Shown here one piece after another: positions 8,433 to 18,700 of a DNA stretch of 64,000 nt; the first letter of the stretch is position 1; every line of letters begins with the position of its first letter. The notes beneath the pieces were generated by a model, which was given only the letters and a program-made list of their open reading frames with translations, searched no databases and was not told the DNA's origin. The stretch spans positions 30,348 to 94,347 of the forward strand of contig CANKOI010000003.1 of NCBI GenBank assembly GCA_947484175.1, written 5' to 3'. Source of the DNA: Deltaproteobacteria bacterium. GTDB lineage: Bacteria; Myxococcota_A; UBA796; SXON01. The translations under genes and the position numbers were made by a program.

Positions 8433-10301
8433 GTGAACAGCAATCGCTCCACCCTCGCGCCGTCGCCCAACGAGACCATCCGGGGCCCGCTCGATGCACC
8501 CACGGAGGTTCTTCGCCCGCGAGGCCAACTCCACGGCGCCTACACCACGCTCGACACGCTCGGCCAGGGCGGCACGGCGCTGGTTCGCCGCGTCAGGCAG
8601 ATCGTGCTCGACCGCGACGTCGCGATCAAGACGCCCCTGCGGGAGCACCTCGGCCCCGAGGCGGTGAGCCGGGTGTTGCAGGAGGCGTGGGTCACTGGCG
8701 CGTTGGAGCATCCGGGCGTGGTGCCCGTGCACGACGTGGTGGTGGACGCCGAAGGCTGCCCCCACATCGTGATGCGGCGCATCGAGGGCCACACGTGGAC
8801 CCAGCTGCTCAACGAGCCCGAGGTGGTGGAGGCTCGGTTCGGCGTTCGCGACGTGCTCTCCTGGCACCTGCGCGTGCTGATGGCGGTGGCGGCCACCCTG
8901 CACCACGCGCATGAGCGAGGCGTGCTGCACCGCGACCTGAAGCCCGACAACGTGATGATCGGCGCGGGGGGCGAGGTGTACTTGCTCGACTGGGGGCTCG
9001 CGGTGGCGCTGGACGAGCGGGCCGCCCGGCACCTGCCGCTCGCCCGCTCTCAGGCCAGCCTCGCGGGCACCCCGCACTACATGGCCCCCGAGATGGCTCG
9101 CGCCGAGGGCGCGGCCTTCGGGGTGCCCACCGACGTGTACCTGCTCGGCGGCTTGCTCTACGCCGTGCTCACCGGCGAGCCTCCTCACCCCGGCGACGAC
9201 GTTCAGGAAGTGGTGGACCGCGCCGCGCGGGAGCTGCCGTCGGTTCCCACCGACGGTCCGCCGCGCTTGCAGAAGTTGTGCGTGCAGGCGCTCGCCACGG
9301 AGCCCTCGGAGCGCCCCGCCACCGCCGAGGTCTTTCGGAGGGCGGTGCAGGCGTGGCTCGAAGAGCGCGACGCCGACGCCCTCGCGGACGCCGGCCGCGC
9401 CGCGGTTCCCGCGCTCGAGGCCGCCTGCTCGGCGGGCGACCCCGCTCTTGTGCCGACCTTCTTTGCCGCCGTTCGGGTGCCCTGCGAGCAGGCGCTGGCG
9501 CGCGCCCCCGACCATCCTTCCGCCCGCGCCACCCTCGACGAGGGGGTGCTGCGGATGGTGCACTTCGAGCTGGAGCGGGGCACCGCCCGCGCCGCTGCGG
9601 CCTGGCTCGCCGAGGTGAAGTCGCCTCCGCCCGGGCTTCGGCAGCGGGTCGTTGCCGCGGTCGAGGCGGCGGCCGCCCGCGAGGCCGCCGCGGCCTCGCT
9701 GCTCGCCGACTACGACCTCCGGGCCGGCGTGCGCACGCGCGCCTTCGTCGCGTTCCTGCTGGGCCTCGTGTTCACCCTCGCTCCGCTGGCCGCGGGGCGC
9801 TTCGCCCGCGACATCACGTTGGGCCAGCTCGCCGGCGCCACCGTGGCGGTCCTTTTGGGGGTACTGGGCCTGTGGTACTGGGCGCGAGACTCGCTCAGCC
9901 GCAGTGCGCTGAACCGTGCGTTCATCCGTACGAGCGCCGTCGTCCCGTGCCTCCACCTCGTGCTCATCCTCGCCGCGGGTCCCTTAGGCCTCGACGTCGT
10001 TACCGTGGTGGTCTTGCAGCCGCTCTTGGCCGCTACCACCTGCTTGGTCATGGCGGCCACGATCGAGCCGTTCATGCTCCTGCCGGGGCTCTTGTACGGG
10101 GCCACCTTCCTCGGCGCCGCCACCTTTCCGACGCTGCGGTGGGAGTGGCATGTGCTGGGCAACGCTACCCTCACCGGAGTGGCGCTGTGGCGGTGGGGGC
10201 CCACCGGCCTGAAGAGCTGGATTTCTTTTCGACGGGAACTGCGCCGGGCAAAGCGGAACGAGATCGAGGGTGCGGGAGTACCCTGCGGGGATGTTCGGTA
10301 G
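8433..10301 (+). CDS. Ser/Thr protein kinase with C-terminal multi-span membrane domain
   Basis: This 622-aa PknB-type kinase has glycine loop LGQGGTAL (43-50), Lys66 in VAIKTP, HRDLKPDN (166-173) and DWG (186-188) for DFG. GTPHYMAPEM marks the activation-segment end. After the kinase comes an Ala/Arg-rich helical linker (about 310-430), then about five membrane helices to residue 600 (for example FVAFLLGLVFTLAPLAAG and LHLVLILAAGPLGL), then a basic tail. There is no obvious extracytoplasmic sensor, so sensing may be through the membrane domain. The start is GTG at 8433, divergent from carF. It is a second kinase within 4 kb but differs from the Cache kinase in everything except the catalytic domain. 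Confidence 0.82.
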   Translation: MNSNRSTLAPSPNETIRGPLDAPTEVLRPRGQLHGAYTTLDTLGQGGTALVRRVRQIVLDRDVAIKTPLREHLGPEAVSRVLQEAWVTGALEHPGVVPVHDVVVDAEGCPHIVMRRIEGHTWTQLLNEPEVVEARFGVRDVLSWHLRVLMAVAATLHHAHERGVLHRDLKPDNVMIGAGGEVYLLDWGLAVALDERAARHLPLARSQASLAGTPHYMAPEMARAEGAAFGVPTDVYLLGGLLYAVLTGEPPHPGDDVQEVVDRAARELPSVPTDGPPRLQKLCVQALATEPSERPATAEVFRRAVQAWLEERDADALADAGRAAVPALEAACSAGDPALVPTFFAAVRVPCEQALARAPDHPSARATLDEGVLRMVHFELERGTARAAAAWLAEVKSPPPGLRQRVVAAVEAAAAREAAAASLLADYDLRAGVRTRAFVAFLLGLVFTLAPLAAGRFARDITLGQLAGATVAVLLGVLGLWYWARDSLSRSALNRAFIRTSAVVPCLHLVLILAAGPLGLDVVTVVVLQPLLAATTCLVMAATIEPFMLLPGLLYGATFLGAATFPTLRWEWHVLGNATLTGVALWRWGPTGLKSWISFRRELRRAKRNEIEGAGVPCGDVR

Positions 10302-10320
10302 AGCGAACCCTGCTTTCCCA

Positions 10321-11091
10321 TCACCCCGCTCCCAGCCAAGCCGCCGCTCCGATCGCCAGGATGGTGAGCGACCACTCGGGCTCCGAATAGCCGAACAGCA
10401 CCCAGGTGAATCCTTTGAACACGAGGATCGCTGCGGCAAGATGCGGTCGCGTGGCGGGCCAGGCGAGCAGGGGGCCGGCCCATTCCATCCCCATGCCCAC
10501 CCAGCCCACGACCGCACACGCTGCGCGGCTCTGGGCGAGGCGGAGTCGCAGGGCGCCGAAACGCCCGAAACCCCGCTCCGCGAGCATCAGCGACATGTGT
10601 TCGGCCCGCCCCCAGCCCCATCCGGAGAGCTGCACCTTGGCCACCGCGGCGAGCACGTAGGCACCGCCGAACACGCCGGCAGCGGCGTCCCAGCCGAAGG
10701 CCTCCTGCTCGCTCGCGCTCGCTCCAAGGGTGCCGGCCGCGGTGTGGGCGACCACGAAGCCGAGGAGCGCGGCGCTGGCGGGCGCGTACTTTCCGAGCCT
10801 CACGACGGTGTCGCCGGGCCACGTTGCGACCTCCCACCGCCGCAGCTGCCACACACACCCCAGCGTGAGCACGGCCCAGAGGGCGGGAACGGTGCTGGAA
10901 ACGAACGCGAGTGCGCTCCCGAACGCCGTGAGCGCCACCGCCCATTGGGCAAGGCGCACCCGCTCCACGCTCACCTTGCCCGGCAGCGCACCGGGCTCGA
11001 GGTAGAGCGGTGCCCGGTGAAAGAGGAGGTGAAACATCGTGTTGAGCAGGCCGGCCGTGATGGCGGCAGAGAGCAGCGCTCGCGCGATCAT
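10321..11091 (-). CDS. Polytopic membrane protein, HTTM/DoxX-like
   Basis: The 256-aa protein is hydrophobic throughout, with about seven predicted spans. It contains YVLAAVAKVQLSGWGW, which matches the YLLAGVAKLGGSGWAW block of the gene at 11495-12247; the two look like diverged duplicates. That block is typical of HTTM/DoxX-like membrane proteins. The function is unknown. Its ATG at 11091 overlaps the stop of the preceding gene (ATGA), so the two are translated together. It is the last gene of the minus-strand run that begins with clpS. Confidence 0.6.
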   Translation of the reverse strand: MIARALLSAAITAGLLNTMFHLLFHRAPLYLEPGALPGKVSVERVRLAQWAVALTAFGSALAFVSSTVPALWAVLTLGCVWQLRRWEVATWPGDTVVRLGKYAPASAALLGFVVAHTAAGTLGASASEQEAFGWDAAAGVFGGAYVLAAVAKVQLSGWGWGRAEHMSLMLAERGFGRFGALRLRLAQSRAACAVVGWVGMGMEWAGPLLAWPATRPHLAAAILVFKGFTWVLFGYSEPEWSLTILAIGAAAWLGAG

Positions 11092-11507
11092 CGGCGCACC
11101 CGCCGCGCGGTGCCGGCCGCGAGGGGCACCCACCGCTCCGCGAGTACGAAGCGCTCCATGGTTACGATTCGGAAGCCGAACTCTACCGCTACAGCATCGG
11201 CGGAATCGGCCTCCCCTGGGTGATCCTCCACCCAGCGGCGCGTTTCGTGGACGACCCACTCCTGCGAACACGGAAACCCATCGGGCCGGATCTGGGCCGG
11301 GTCGATCCCTACGAACGCCTCCAACGAGGTGGGGGCCACCTCTTGGCCTGCGACCCGCACGCTGAGCACGGCGCCCTCGGTACGCCCGCGAAGTTTTGCG
11401 TACATCACGTAGCGGGAGAAGGGGAACCGATCCCCGACGCGCCACGACACGGCGAAGTACACGGCCAATGCCAGGAGCGCGACGGCGGTATGGGTCAACG
11501 CCGACAC
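11088..11507 (-). CDS. Small protein with one N-terminal membrane segment, paralogue of the gene at 12566
   Basis: The 139-aa protein has one N-terminal hydrophobic helix (TAVALLALAVYFAVSW) and a soluble rest. The part HETRRWVEDHPGEADSADAV followed by FGFRIVTME closely matches VETRRWLDDHQGAGGPVTVAV and LRVFHF of the protein at 12566-12976, so these are duplicates. No family is recognised. The GTG at 11507 has a GGGGAG ribosome-binding site six bases upstream and overlaps the end of the HTTM-like gene before it. Pairing with an HTTM-like partner in both duplicates suggests that the two proteins act together. Confidence 0.65.
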   Translation of the reverse strand: MSALTHTAVALLALAVYFAVSWRVGDRFPFSRYVMYAKLRGRTEGAVLSVRVAGQEVAPTSLEAFVGIDPAQIRPDGFPCSQEWVVHETRRWVEDHPGEADSADAVAVEFGFRIVTMERFVLAERWVPLAAGTARRVRR

Positions 11508-12247
11508 GAGCGGCTCCCCACGGCCACGGCGAGCACCGTGAACAGCCAGTCGTAGTGGTGGAGCCCCATCAGGAGCGAGATGCCGACGTGTAGGAACAGG
11601 GCGCCGATGGCCCAGACGGCCCGCAGGCCGGGCCACAGGAACGCGACCGCGCCGAGCTCGATTACGAGCGTGCCTACGCCGAGGGCGCGGCACACGACCG
11701 GGGAGCCCGCCACCCACGTTCTTAGCGGCTCCAGCTCACCGAGTCCGCCGTAGCCCTGCGCGAGGATGTGAACGCCGAGGTTCGCCTGAGAGGTCCACGC
11801 CCAGCCCGACCCGCCGAGCTTCGCCACCCCCGCCAGCAGGTAGCAGGCGGCCACGAGGCCGGCGGCGGCGTCGATGCCGGCGCGGTCGCGGCGCTCAGGC
11901 GGCACCATCCCCCGGGCCACCGCCATCGCCACCAGGGCCGCACCGGGCAGCATGACCGCCCCGTTCGCGCCTTCGTCGCCGGGCCACTGCCACCCCTGCA
12001 CCGCCGCCCCCGCCGCCAGCAGCGCCGCAAGCGCCACCATCGTCGCTTGCCCACCCCGAACCACGAACCACCCCAGTAGAAGGGCGAACACGACCGTGAC
12101 GGCGGCAGCGGCCACCGGGTGAGTGAGCGGCCCCAGCCACTGGAGCGCCGCCGGAGCGTGCGGCACCCCCTCCACGCGCTGCACCCGTGCGAGGCTGGCC
12201 CAAGCGAAGAGCAGGCCCACGGCTTGGAGCGCGCGGGACGCTCTCAT
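11495..12247 (-). CDS. HTTM-like polytopic membrane protein
   Basis: This 250-aa protein has about seven hydrophobic helices. It includes YLLAGVAKLGGSGWAW and a late HVGISLLMGLHHYDW segment, both typical of HTTM proteins, the family related to the membrane domain of vitamin-K-dependent gamma-carboxylase. Bacterial HTTM proteins are mostly uncharacterised. The ATG at 12247 lies 22 bases from the edge of structured repeat copy B, which therefore forms the upstream leader region of this gene. The end overlaps the next small gene. Confidence 0.65.
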   Translation of the reverse strand: MRASRALQAVGLLFAWASLARVQRVEGVPHAPAALQWLGPLTHPVAAAAVTVVFALLLGWFVVRGGQATMVALAALLAAGAAVQGWQWPGDEGANGAVMLPGAALVAMAVARGMVPPERRDRAGIDAAAGLVAACYLLAGVAKLGGSGWAWTSQANLGVHILAQGYGGLGELEPLRTWVAGSPVVCRALGVGTLVIELGAVAFLWPGLRAVWAIGALFLHVGISLLMGLHHYDWLFTVLAVAVGSRSCRR

Positions 12248-12269
12248 GCGGCCGGTCCTCGGTCGGGCT

Positions 12270-12524
12270 CGCCGCGCAGGACGCGGCGCCGTGGGGGCGA
12301 AGGTCTCTTGCCACCCGACAGCGGTTGTCGGAGGCGCGTTTGGAAAAGCCAGGGTTGGCGCAGGGTCCTGCCGCAGGTGGCCGCGCCTCCGCTCGCCCCG
12401 CAGCGGGCCTCGGTCGGCGCGGCCACCTGCGTCACCCAGCCCGTCACCGTTCCGTCCAACGGCGGCAGCCGACCAGAAGTCGCTTGGCTGTCAAGAGACT
12501 CCGCTGGGCTTGCTGCTGCGGCTC
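12270..12524 (+). repeat. Structured intergenic repeat, copy B (255 bp)
   Basis: This copy has the invariant hairpin cgccgcg-cagga-cgcggcg (12270-12288). The loop-complementary gtcctgc lies at 12365-12371. The main stem is a perfect 14 bp: cgcaggtggccgcg (12372-12385) pairs with cgcggccacctgcg (12418-12431). Compared with copies A and C, both arms have changed so that pairing is kept. The inner gccccg hairpin has one mismatch here. gtcacccagcccgtcacc and the end block gggcttgctg are conserved. Read on the minus strand, the element sits between two minus-strand genes and ends 22 bases before the ATG at 12247. It accounts for nearly all of the 318-base gap. Confidence 0.82.
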
Positions 12525-12565
12525 GCCACAGGGCGCGTTCCTGCGCGAATCGCAAGCTGAGCTTC

Positions 12566-12976
12566 TCACCGCCCCCGCCGCGCGCTTCCCGTAGCGTCGA
12601 TCCGGTCGGTGGTGACGATGTCTCCGCCCTCCGAGAAGTGGAACACCCGCAGGCCCACCGCAACGGTCACCGGGCCACCCGCACCCTGATGGTCGTCCAG
12701 CCACCGGCGCGTTTCGACGAACCGATGGGCCACAGGTGAGGTGTAGCCGGGATGGTCAACGTCGACCTGGGCGCCGGGGAGGGCTGCGAAGTCGACGAAG
12801 TCCGTGGGCTCGGAGAGAATGCCATCGGCCACGAAGATCGGCACGGCGGCCGGCGGCTGAACGAGCGGAAAGCTGAAGGCGGGAAAGCGCACGAAGGGCA
12901 CGCCCCCGCCGACTCCCAGCGCGAGGAGAACGTACGCAGCGAACGGGAGCGCGGCGGTCGTCGGTGGCGCCACCAT
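12566..12976 (-). CDS. Small protein with one membrane segment, paralogue of the gene at 11088
   Basis: The 136-aa protein has an N-terminal hydrophobic segment (AALPFAAYVLLALGVGGG) and a soluble domain. That domain has the ETRRWLDDH motif shared with the 139-aa protein at 11088-11507, so the two are duplicates. Its ATG at 12976 is 13 bases after the clpA stop, so it may be read from the clpSA transcript. The C-terminus is basic (SARRGR). The function is unknown. The partner HTTM gene of this copy would be the one at 11495-12247, now separated from it by repeat copy B. Confidence 0.55.
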   Translation of the reverse strand: MVAPPTTAALPFAAYVLLALGVGGGVPFVRFPAFSFPLVQPPAAVPIFVADGILSEPTDFVDFAALPGAQVDVDHPGYTSPVAHRFVETRRWLDDHQGAGGPVTVAVGLRVFHFSEGGDIVTTDRIDATGSARRGR

Positions 12977-12989
12977 GCCGGAACCGCGC

Positions 12990-15263
12990 TCAGTCGGCAG
13001 CGGTGGCGAAGTCGAACGTCACCTTGCCGTCGGCGAGGCCCGCCTCCACGCTGCCGCCCTTGGCCAGGCGACCGAAAAGTAGCTCGTCGGCGAGCGGTTT
13101 CTTGAGGTGCTCTTGAATGACGCGGCTCATCTCGCGCGCACCGAACTCCGGCTTGTAGCCTTCGTTGCCGAGCCACTCGCGCAGCTCGGGCGTGATCCGC
13201 AAAGTGACGTCGCGCGACTGGAGCTGCGCGCTCAGCTCGCGCACGAACTTGTCGACGACCTGGAGGATCACGGGGCGGCTGAGCGCGGCGAACACCACGC
13301 TGCCGTCGAGCCGATTGCGGAACTCCGGGGGAAAAACACGCGTGATCGCTTCGGAGACCTTCCCCTCCACCCCCGGAGCCGAGAAGCCCACGGAGCCCTT
13401 CGCGGCTTCTCGCGCCCCGGCGTTCGTCGTAAGAATGAGCACCACGTTGCGGAAGTCGGCCTTCTTGCCGTTGTTGTCGGTCAACGAGGCGTTGTCCATC
13501 ACCTGAAGCAGGATGTTGAAGATCTGCGGATGCGCCTTCTCCAGCTCATCCAGCACGAGCACGACGTGGGGGTTGCGCGCCACGGCCCCGGTGAGCAGCC
13601 CTTCCTGGTCGAACCCGACGTAGCCGGGGGGGGCCCCGATCAGGCGCGAGACGGTGTGGGACTCGCTGTACTCCGACATGTCGAAGCGCAGGAAGGTGAC
13701 GCCCAGCACCTCGGCGAGCTGCTTGGCCAGCTCGGTCTTGCCTACACCGGTGGGGCCAGAGAACAGGAAGCAGCCGACCGGCTTGTTGGGGGAGCCGAGC
13801 CCAGCGCGGTTCAGCTTGATGACCGAGCTGATCGCGTCGATCGCCTCGTCTTGCCCGAAGATGCGCTCCTTGAGCTCCCGCCCCAGCGTCTGCAAGTTCT
13901 GGGTTTCTTCGGCGCTGACACTCTTGGGCGGAATGCGCGCCATGCGCGCCACGACGGTCTCCACCTCGGGGAGCCCTACCACTCCGCCCGGGTCGGCTAG
14001 CCGGCTGGCCGCGCCGGCTTCATCCACCACGTCGATCGCCTTGTCGGGCAGGAAACGTTCGTTGATGTAGCGGGCCGAGAGGCGCGCGGCGGCGTCGAGC
14101 GCTTCGGCCGTGTACGTGATGCCGTGGTGCGTTTCGTACTGCGAACGCAGCCCCTCGAGGATGAGCACGGTCTCCTCGACCGAGGGCTCGCCCACCTCGA
14201 TCGTTTGGAAGCGCCTGGCGAACGCACGGTCCTTGCCGAACGCCTGCCGATATTCCTGGTGCGTGGTGCTGCCGATGCAGCGGAGCTCGCCGTTCGCGAG
14301 CGCGGGCTTGAGGATGTTCGACGCATCCATCGCGCCTCCGCTCACCGCACCGGCGCCGATCACCGTGTGGATCTCGTCGATGAACAGGATCGACTCGGGG
14401 CTCTCTCGCAGCACGTCGATCACGCCTTTGAGCCGCTCCTCGAAGTCGCCGCGGTAGCGTGTGCCCGCCACGAGCGCGCCCATGTCGAGCGCGTGGATGA
14501 TGCAGGGTTTGAGGAGGTCGGGCACCTGGCCTTCGACGATCGCACGCGCCAGGCCCTCCACGATGGCGGTTTTCCCCACGCCCGCGTCGCCCAGGTACAG
14601 GGGATTGTTCTTGCGGCGGCGCGCCAACACCTGAATCGTTCGCTGAAGCTCGGCGGTTCGGCCGATCAGCGGGTCGATCTTTCCGGCCTTCGCTCGCTCG
14701 TTGAGGTTGATGCAGAACTGCTTGAGCGGGTTCGACGCGGGCTTCGTTTCGCCGGTCTCGCCACCCGCCCCCTCGAGCTCGCGGCGCTCCGGCACCTTGC
14801 GCCGGCCGTGGGCGATGAACGAGGTCACGTCGAGCTTCTCGATGCCCTGCTCGGCGAGCATGTGCACCGCGTGGGAGTCCTCTTCGGAAAAGAGCGCGAC
14901 CAGCACGTTGGGGCCGCGGATTTCCGTCTTCCCGCTGGACTGCACGTGCAGCGCGGCGCGGTTCAGCACGCGCCGGAACGCCTCGGTGTGGACCGGCTCT
15001 TCCGGGAGCTTGGCCTTCGCCTTGGCCTTCGGCTTCGCCACCGGCTCCGCCACCGGGACGGTTTCGAGGGTTTCGAAGAACGCATCGAGCGCCAACTCAA
15101 TCTGTTTGAGGTCGGCGCCACACGCTTCGAGGCACTCCGACGACGTGGGGTCGGTGAGGAGCGCGTAGAGCACGTGCTCAAGGGTGATGAATTCGTGGCC
15201 GCGTTCCCGAGCCTCGTCGAGGGCCAGGGAAAGGGCAATGCTCAGCTCGCGGGAGAGGGTCAC
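12990..15263 (-). CDS. clpA: ATP-dependent Clp protease ATPase subunit ClpA
   Basis: ClpA unfolds substrates and feeds them to ClpP. The 757-aa length is normal for ClpA. It has the N-terminal Clp-repeat domain ([20 protein letters not shown]), AAA module 1 with Walker A GDAGVGKT and Walker B ILFIDEIH, and AAA module 2 with GPTGVGKT and [10 protein letters not shown]. There is no long coiled middle domain, which separates it from ClpB. A lysine-rich linker ([10 protein letters not shown]) follows the N-domain. The start overlaps the clpS stop by four bases, the classical clpS-clpA operon. The clpP gene is not in the window. Confidence 0.97.
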   Translation of the reverse strand: MTLSRELSIALSLALDEARERGHEFITLEHVLYALLTDPTSSECLEACGADLKQIELALDAFFETLETVPVAEPVAKPKAKAKAKLPEEPVHTEAFRRVLNRAALHVQSSGKTEIRGPNVLVALFSEEDSHAVHMLAEQGIEKLDVTSFIAHGRRKVPERRELEGAGGETGETKPASNPLKQFCINLNERAKAGKIDPLIGRTAELQRTIQVLARRRKNNPLYLGDAGVGKTAIVEGLARAIVEGQVPDLLKPCIIHALDMGALVAGTRYRGDFEERLKGVIDVLRESPESILFIDEIHTVIGAGAVSGGAMDASNILKPALANGELRCIGSTTHQEYRQAFGKDRAFARRFQTIEVGEPSVEETVLILEGLRSQYETHHGITYTAEALDAAARLSARYINERFLPDKAIDVVDEAGAASRLADPGGVVGLPEVETVVARMARIPPKSVSAEETQNLQTLGRELKERIFGQDEAIDAISSVIKLNRAGLGSPNKPVGCFLFSGPTGVGKTELAKQLAEVLGVTFLRFDMSEYSESHTVSRLIGAPPGYVGFDQEGLLTGAVARNPHVVLVLDELEKAHPQIFNILLQVMDNASLTDNNGKKADFRNVVLILTTNAGAREAAKGSVGFSAPGVEGKVSEAITRVFPPEFRNRLDGSVVFAALSRPVILQVVDKFVRELSAQLQSRDVTLRITPELREWLGNEGYKPEFGAREMSRVIQEHLKKPLADELLFGRLAKGGSVEAGLADGKVTFDFATAAD

Positions 15264-15568
15264 TCAGGCTCCGTCGTCACCAACAGGGGATAGGCACGCG
15301 ATCGGGCGAGGTCCATCGCCTGGCCACTCTTGGCTTCGGCAATCTCCCGGGGGTAGATGCCGGCGATGCCCTTTCCTGATCGGTGCACCGACAGCATGAT
15401 GCGGGTGGACTCCAGCCGACTCTTCCGGAAGACATTCATGAGCACCTCCGTGACGAACTCCATGGTGGTGTAGTCGTCGTTGTGGAGCACGGCCTTGAAC
15501 ATCTTGGGGCGTTCCACCTTCGGTTTGGTGGCGGTTTGCCCGTCGTCCTGGGGGTTGTGGTGCGGCAT
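15260..15568 (-). CDS. clpS: ATP-dependent Clp protease adaptor ClpS
   Basis: ClpS hands N-degron substrates to ClpA. The 102-aa protein has a flexible N-tail and then the binding core. VLHNDDYTTMEFVTEVL carries the acidic pair and Met of the N-degron pocket, and MLSVHRSGKGIAGIY carries the pocket His. The gene is the first of the clpS-clpA operon and is immediately downstream of a tRNA gene on the same strand. Confidence 0.96.
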   Translation of the reverse strand: MPHHNPQDDGQTATKPKVERPKMFKAVLHNDDYTTMEFVTEVLMNVFRKSRLESTRIMLSVHRSGKGIAGIYPREIAEAKSGQAMDLARSRAYPLLVTTEPE

Positions 15569-15606
15569 ACCCGGAAGCTAACCCCGCGCTCTCTCGCACA
15601 AAGTGG

Positions 15607-15679
15607 AGCGGGTGAAGGGAATCGAACCCTCGACAACTAGCTTGGGAAGCTAGCGCTCTACCAACTGAGCTACACCCGC
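15607..15679 (-). tRNA. tRNA-Gly (anticodon CCC)
   Basis: Read on the minus strand, the sequence folds as a tRNA. The acceptor stem is gcgggtg/cacccgc, the D-arm contains agctcagttggtagagc, the anticodon stem is ctagc/gctag with the 7-base loop ttcccaa (anticodon CCC), and the T-arm contains ggttcgattcc. The discriminator base is T and CCA is not encoded. CCC reads the glycine codon GGG, which is common in this GC-rich genome. The gene lies between clpS and the divergent tamB gene. Confidence 0.96.
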
Positions 15680-15721
15680 CTGCCGCGTGCATCTAATCGC
15701 GGCGTCCCATAGGGGCAAGAC

Positions 15722-18700
15722 GTGTCAGTGAAGCCTCCCGCCCGCCGCCGTCGTCGCCGCAGCCGCGCGTGGTGGATCGTTCCCACCTTCGTACTGGTGG
15801 CATTGGCGCTGGTGATTCGGACGGACCTCGTCACTCGGGTGGCCGGGAATGCGATCCAGGTGCTGGCGGAACGGGCGCTGGGCGAAGAGGTGACGATTGG
15901 CGCTGTGACCGTTTCTTACTTCCCGCCCGAGGTGGGCCTCGAGGGGGTGGTGGTGAGCCATCGGGCCGATGGGGAGCGGATCGTGGGCGTGCGGAGTGTG
16001 CGAGCCCGGCTCGGCGTGCACGACTGGCGGCCGGGGATCGTGGAGCTGCGGGTGGAGCGACCCGACGTTCTGGTGCACGTCGACGCCGACGGACTCCGGG
16101 AGTTTCGTGACGGAGCCACCTCGAGCGGCCCCTTGCCGGATGCCTTCCCGTGGCTCGCGCTCACCGTGGTTGACGGACACGTGCGGGTGGAGGGCGTCGA
16201 CTTTAAGGCGGAGGTCTCCGACATCGAGGTCTTCACCGAACTCGACGGCCGGCTCGATCTCGCCTGGGGTTCGGCGCATGTGCAGCGCGAGGGCATCCAC
16301 GAACGTGCAGGGCCCACGCGGTTCAAACACGTGGCTCTCACCCCGCGCAGCATCGAGGCGCCCGCTGTAGACATCACCTTCGACCACCTCGCGGTGGAGG
16401 GGCGCTTCTCCGCGAGCGTAGACGGCCCCCTCGGCGGCGACCTCGCGTTCACCGTGGGCCTGCCCGCCTTCACCACCGATGCTACCGATCCGCGGAGCTT
16501 CGTCGACGGCACCGTACACCTCGACGTTTCCCTGTCGGGCGACCTCGACGCCCCGGTGGTGGATGCCCGCCTGGCCACGGAAAACATCGTGGCGTGGAGG
16601 GTGGACTCTCTGGACGTTCCCCACGCGCTGAACCTCGGCGCCATCACGGGGCCGCTGCACTTCGAAGGCCACCTGCTCACCGCTGACCGCCTCGCTGTGC
16701 CGTGGGGGGATGGCCACGTGAGCGTGCAGGCCGAGGTCGACACCGAAGCCCGTACCCTCACGGCCGCAGTCACCGCAGAGGGCATCCACCTTGGCCGCGT
16801 CCTGCGGCAAACGGGCGGCTTCACCGCACCCTGGATCGACTTTCCGGCCGACGTGGAAACCCACGTGAAGGGCACCCTCGACCCCCTCCACCTCGAGGGG
16901 CCCTTCGAGATCGTGTTCACCGACCTGATCGTGCGGAACGGTCCGTACGACAGCCGGGCCGAGTTGATGCTCGACGTGCCGCGAGGCCGGGTGTCGGGCG
17001 ACCTCGATCTCGACGCGGAGCACATCGTGATCGACGCGACCGATGTTCGATTCGGTCCCGCCCACGGGAACGTGTGGGCGGACCTCGCCTTCGGAGAGCC
17101 CGTAGCAGTGAATCTCCGCACCGAGCTGCGCGACCTCGACCTCGGTTGGCTCCAGCCGCTCGCCGGCGCGGGCCTCGGCGGTCGAGCTCACCTACAAGGC
17201 TCGCTCGTCGGCTCGCCGGGCGACTTCGTCGCCCTCGCCGACCTCGAGGTGATCGACGCGCAGGTGCTGCAGCTCGGGATCGCCGACCGGCTCACCGCGC
17301 ACCTTGACAGTGACCTCGACACGCTCGAGTTCTCGGGCCTCCGCGGTGAGCTGGGCCAGACGCTCTACGCCGGCAACTACACGCTGGCTCTCGGCGGCGA
17401 GGAGCTGTGGATGGACACCCAGATCGCCATCCCGGAGGGCCGCCTGAGCGATCTGTCGGGCATCTTCGTCGAGCTGGGCGATCTGGATGGGTCGGTCGTG
17501 GCCAACGCGGTGCTCCGGGGTCCGCCCACGCGTCTCACGGGCGAGGTGCATGCCGAGTTGACGGGCGTGAACCTGTACGGGGAGCACGGCTTTGACGGCG
17601 CGGCCGTGGCCTGGATGGACGACGGCATCCTCACGATCGATGATCTGGCCTTGCGCCGTGGGGAGTCCTCGCTGCTGGCTCGAGGCACGGTGGGGCGCGG
17701 CTACGCCATGAACGTGGAGCTGCTCACGGATGGCGTGCGGCTCGAAGGGTTGGACTACTTGCGACACTCGCCGGTGGACATCGCGGGCGGGGTGGTGGCC
17801 GACGTGCAACTGGAGGGCACCCTGTTTGACTGGGCCCCCCGCGGTCGGGTGCGGGCCTCGCCGGTATTCGTGAGTGGCCGGGCGGTGCAGCCGAGCGAGG
17901 TGCGGTTCCGAACGGACAACGAGGGGCGACTCGTGTGGGAAGGTGAACTCCTCGGTGGCACCGGCGTCGTGGGTGGCCGCCTCTCCCTGCGCGGAGAGCA
18001 GGCGTACGATGTGAACGCCACCTTCGACACCTTCCCGGTTGACGTGATCTACCCCTTCGGCGCCGATGGCACGCGCGTGGAAGCCACGGTGAGCGGCGAG
18101 TTGGAGCTGGCCGGTCGGCTGGGCGACGACCCCACCCCCGTGGACGTCGAAGCCCGCTTCGACCGGGTGCGCTTGGCGTGGAACGGGCACGAGCTCCGCA
18201 ACGAGGAGGACTGGGTCGTGGCGGTCCATGGCCGCTCGGTCCAAGTGCCGGGTCTGTCGTTGGCCGATGGCCGCGGCACCCGACTCGGGCTGGAAGGGTG
18301 GACCACCGCCGACGGGCGGGTGAACTTTCGAGGGGGCGGGCCCTTCGACCTTGATTTGGCCCGCATGGTGGCGCCGGGCGTTTCGCTGGCCGAGGGCGCA
18401 GCCACCCTCGATGTGGAGTTCAGCCCCTCAGCGGGGCCCCACGGATTCAAGGCCACGGTGAAGTCGAAAGACGCCACGATTCGCACGGAGTACTTCCCTG
18501 CCACCTTCACGGGCCTCGGCTTCGAGGTGGCGGCCGACGGCGACCGGTACGTGCTCCACCGCGTAGAAGCGGAGGTGGGCGGGGGGCGGCTGGCGGGGGG
18601 CGGCACCATCAGCGCAGAAGGCGGCTGGCCCACAGCGTTCAACCTTGAGGCCTCCCTCCGAGACGCACGGGTGCAGTACCTGGACTACTTGCCCGCCTTG

